14,764 nucleotides of DNA from WHTF01 sp964482425 (GTDB lineage Bacteria > Desulfobacterota > Binatia > UBA9968): assembly GCA_964482425.1 (NCBI GenBank), contig CAYZXN010000341.1:1-14764 (forward strand), read 5' to 3'. Both the position numbers and the translations under genes were made by a program. The notes below the pieces were generated by a model. That model was given only the letters and a program-made list of their open reading frames with translations. It was not told the origin of the DNA and did no database searches. Below are positions 13,235-14,764 of the stretch, one piece after another; within the stretch, counting starts at the first letter, position 1, and every line of letters starts with the position of its first letter.

Positions 13235-14626
13235 TCAGAACTCCGCATTTCCGGGCGTGCGTGGGAAGGGGATGACGTCGCGGATGTTTTTCAATCCGGT
13301 CAAATACATCATGATGCGCTCCAGCCCCAGGCCGAAACCGGAATGGGGCGCGGAGCCGAACTTGCGCAGATCGAGGTACCACCAATAGGCTTTTTCGTCC
13401 AGCCCGCCGGCGCGCAGCCGCTCCAACAGGACATCATGCCGATCTTCGCGTTGGCTGCCGCCGATGATCTCGCCGACGCGCGGAACCAGCACGTCCATGG
13501 CGCGCACGGTGCGATTGTCGTCGTTGACGCGCATGTAAAAAGGTTTGATGTGCTTCGGGTAGTCGGTGACGATCACCGGTTTTTTGAAAATCTCCTCTGA
13601 CAGAAAACGCTCGTGCTCGGTTTGCAAATCGCTTCCCCAGTCCACCGGAAACTCCCAGGCCCTGCCGGATTTCTTGAGCTCGCCAATGGCGTCGGTGTAA
13701 GTGATATGGCCGAAATCGGACTCTGCCACGTGCTCCAAGGTCGCGAGAACGCTCTTTTCGATACGTTCGGTGAAAAATTCCAGGTCTTCGCGGCAATGGT
13801 CAAGGACATAGCGAATGATGTATTTCAAAAATTCTTCGGCCAGACCCATGTTGTCCGGGAGCTCGTAGAAAGCCATCTCAGGCTCAATCATCCAGAACTC
13901 CGCCAGATGGCGCGGCGTGTTGCTGTTCTCGGCGCGGAACGTAGGGCCGAAGGTATAAACTCTGGAGAAGGCCAGAGCGAAGGTTTCCGCTTCGAGTTGA
14001 CCGCTGACGGTGAGATAGGCGGGCTTGCCGAAGAAGTCCTGCTGCCAATCGATTTGGCCCTCGGCCGTGCGCGGCGGCGTAATCATGTTCAGCGAGGTCA
14101 CATTGAACATCTGTCCGGCGCCTTCGCAATCCGACGTTGTTATGATCGGCGTCTGGACATAGATGAAATCTCTTTCTTGAAAAAACGTGTGAATCGCATG
14201 AGTGAGTGCGTTGCGCACGCGAAAAGCCGCTCCAAAGGTGTTACTGCGCACGCGCAGGTGTGAAATCTCGCGCAGAAACTCCAGAGTATGTCCTTTTTTC
14301 TGCAACGGATAGGTTGCCGGGTCGGCGCTGCCGTAAACATGAATTCGTGCAACTTTGAGCTCAATGGCCTGGCCTTTGGCCGGCGACTGCACCAAAGTGC
14401 CAGTAGCCGCGATGCTGCTGCCGGTGGTGACTTGTCTCAGTATCTCGTCGGGAACCGCGCCGCTGTCGACCACCAGCTGCATGCTGTTGAACCGCGAGCC
14501 GTCGTTGAGCTCGATGAACGTAACGCCTTTGGAATCACGGCGGGAGCGCACCCAGCCGCGCAGTGTAAGCGACGTGCCTACCGGCAGGGTAAAGGCGTGT
14601 CTGACGCTGGGTGCTTGTTGATCCAT
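13235..14626 (-). CDS. asnS: asparagine--tRNA ligase
   Basis: The 463-residue enzyme charges tRNA-Asn with asparagine in the cytoplasm. E. coli AsnS has 466 residues. An OB-fold anticodon-binding domain comes first (about 17-100, with L-R-G-W-V-R-S-R-R-D-S-K-G). The class II catalytic domain follows (about 115-463). Motif 2 is G-P-T-F-R-A-E-N-S-N-T-P-R-H-L-A-E-F-W-M (227-246). Motif 3 is G-F-G-L-G-L-E-R (430-437). The protein ends in the family's V-I-P-F-P-R-T-P-x-N-A-x-F. The N-x-N pattern in motif 2 and the C-terminus separate it from AspRS. I chose the ATG at 14626: a GTG at 14716 gives a longer frame, but a strong promoter lies between the two. Presence of asnS suggests that this organism need not rely only on the transamidation route for Asn-tRNA. 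Confidence 0.97.
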   Translation of the reverse strand: MDQQAPSVRHAFTLPVGTSLTLRGWVRSRRDSKGVTFIELNDGSRFNSMQLVVDSGAVPDEILRQVTTGSSIAATGTLVQSPAKGQAIELKVARIHVYGSADPATYPLQKKGHTLEFLREISHLRVRSNTFGAAFRVRNALTHAIHTFFQERDFIYVQTPIITTSDCEGAGQMFNVTSLNMITPPRTAEGQIDWQQDFFGKPAYLTVSGQLEAETFALAFSRVYTFGPTFRAENSNTPRHLAEFWMIEPEMAFYELPDNMGLAEEFLKYIIRYVLDHCREDLEFFTERIEKSVLATLEHVAESDFGHITYTDAIGELKKSGRAWEFPVDWGSDLQTEHERFLSEEIFKKPVIVTDYPKHIKPFYMRVNDDNRTVRAMDVLVPRVGEIIGGSQREDRHDVLLERLRAGGLDEKAYWWYLDLRKFGSAPHSGFGLGLERIMMYLTGLKNIRDVIPFPRTPGNAEF

Positions 14627-14634
14627 ACTCGGGA

Positions 14635-14662
14635 AGTATCGAGGTTTGGCTTGGAATGTCAA
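14635..14662 (-). promoter_or_regulatory. sigma-70-type promoter of asnS, leaderless or nearly so
   Basis: On the minus strand a perfect TTGACA (14662-14657) is followed by 16 bp and GATACT (14640-14635), four of six consensus bases. The expected transcription start is about 14628, two bases before the ATG. There is no Shine-Dalgarno and no room for a T-box leader. Two short palindromes lie just upstream: ATGCA-AG-TGCAT (14669-14680) and TGATC-CCCAA-GATCA (14680-14694). Confidence 0.6.
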
Positions 14663-14764
14663 CCGCGGATGCAAGTGCATGATCCCCAAGATCAAGGGCG
14701 CTCGCTCGAAAAGCACCGACGGAGCAGCATCGTTCAGGCTGTGCGCTTTGTCTCGATCAAACGA

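Noticed and set aside
14627..14716. 30-residue N-terminal extension of AsnS from GTG 14716
   Set aside because: A TTGACA/GATACT promoter lies between this GTG and the ATG at 14626, and the shorter protein matches the usual AsnS length.
1..14764. CRISPR array, tRNA or rRNA genes, insertion sequences, defence operon
   Set aside because: I looked for regularly spaced direct repeats, tRNA-like cloverleaf sequence and transposase or nuclease motifs and saw none.

Overview
The window is an ordinary-looking chromosomal segment of a free-living, Gram-negative-type bacterium with moderately high GC content. It has no tRNA, rRNA, CRISPR array or recognisable transposase. The SurE C-terminus, a solitary Bug/TctC-type periplasmic binding protein, a Tat-type lipoprotein signal on an amidohydrolase and a repeat-bearing intergenic gap together suggest an uncultivated soil or groundwater lineage near the Deltaproteobacteria, Rokubacteria, Binatota or Tectomicrobia. 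This placement is inferred from protein style only and is weak. The AroG and AsnS proteins resemble their proteobacterial counterparts closely.

Layout. Positions 1-5780 are read on the plus strand: the 3' end of surE (cut by the window edge), a GFA-fold zinc protein with a possible 46-codon ORF on its stop codon, an RhlE-type DEAD-box helicase, a single-domain PAS protein ending in a terminator hairpin, a short MgtC/SapB membrane protein, an 82-residue three-helix membrane protein, a LOG-family nucleotide phosphoribohydrolase and a Tat-exported amidohydrolase. The amidohydrolase is closed by a strong intrinsic terminator at 5732-5778. A solitary TctC/Bug binding protein lies on the minus strand (5813-6859). 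A 382-bp divergent gap follows, then a plus-strand pair: a DUF2235 alpha/beta hydrolase and an S9-family serine peptidase (7242-10238).

The right third is on the minus strand. Read in its own direction it runs asnS (from 14626), a 372-bp gap, an MFS transporter, a 258-bp gap, then the DAHP synthase aroG, which converges on the S9 peptidase gene with only 23 bp between the stop codons.

There is no multi-gene defence, secretion or biosynthetic system that I can defend. The signals worth a second look are small. First, an imperfect nested inverted repeat of about 96 bp lies between asnS and the MFS gene (13046-13141), next to a short ORF that looks like the first codons of a DUF559-type gene. 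Second, two promoters (for asnS and rhlE) lie so close to their start codons that the mRNAs should be leaderless or nearly so. Third, several sub-100-residue reading frames overlap neighbouring stop or start codons. Fourth, the DUF2235 hydrolase is coupled to an S9 peptidase away from any type VI secretion gene.
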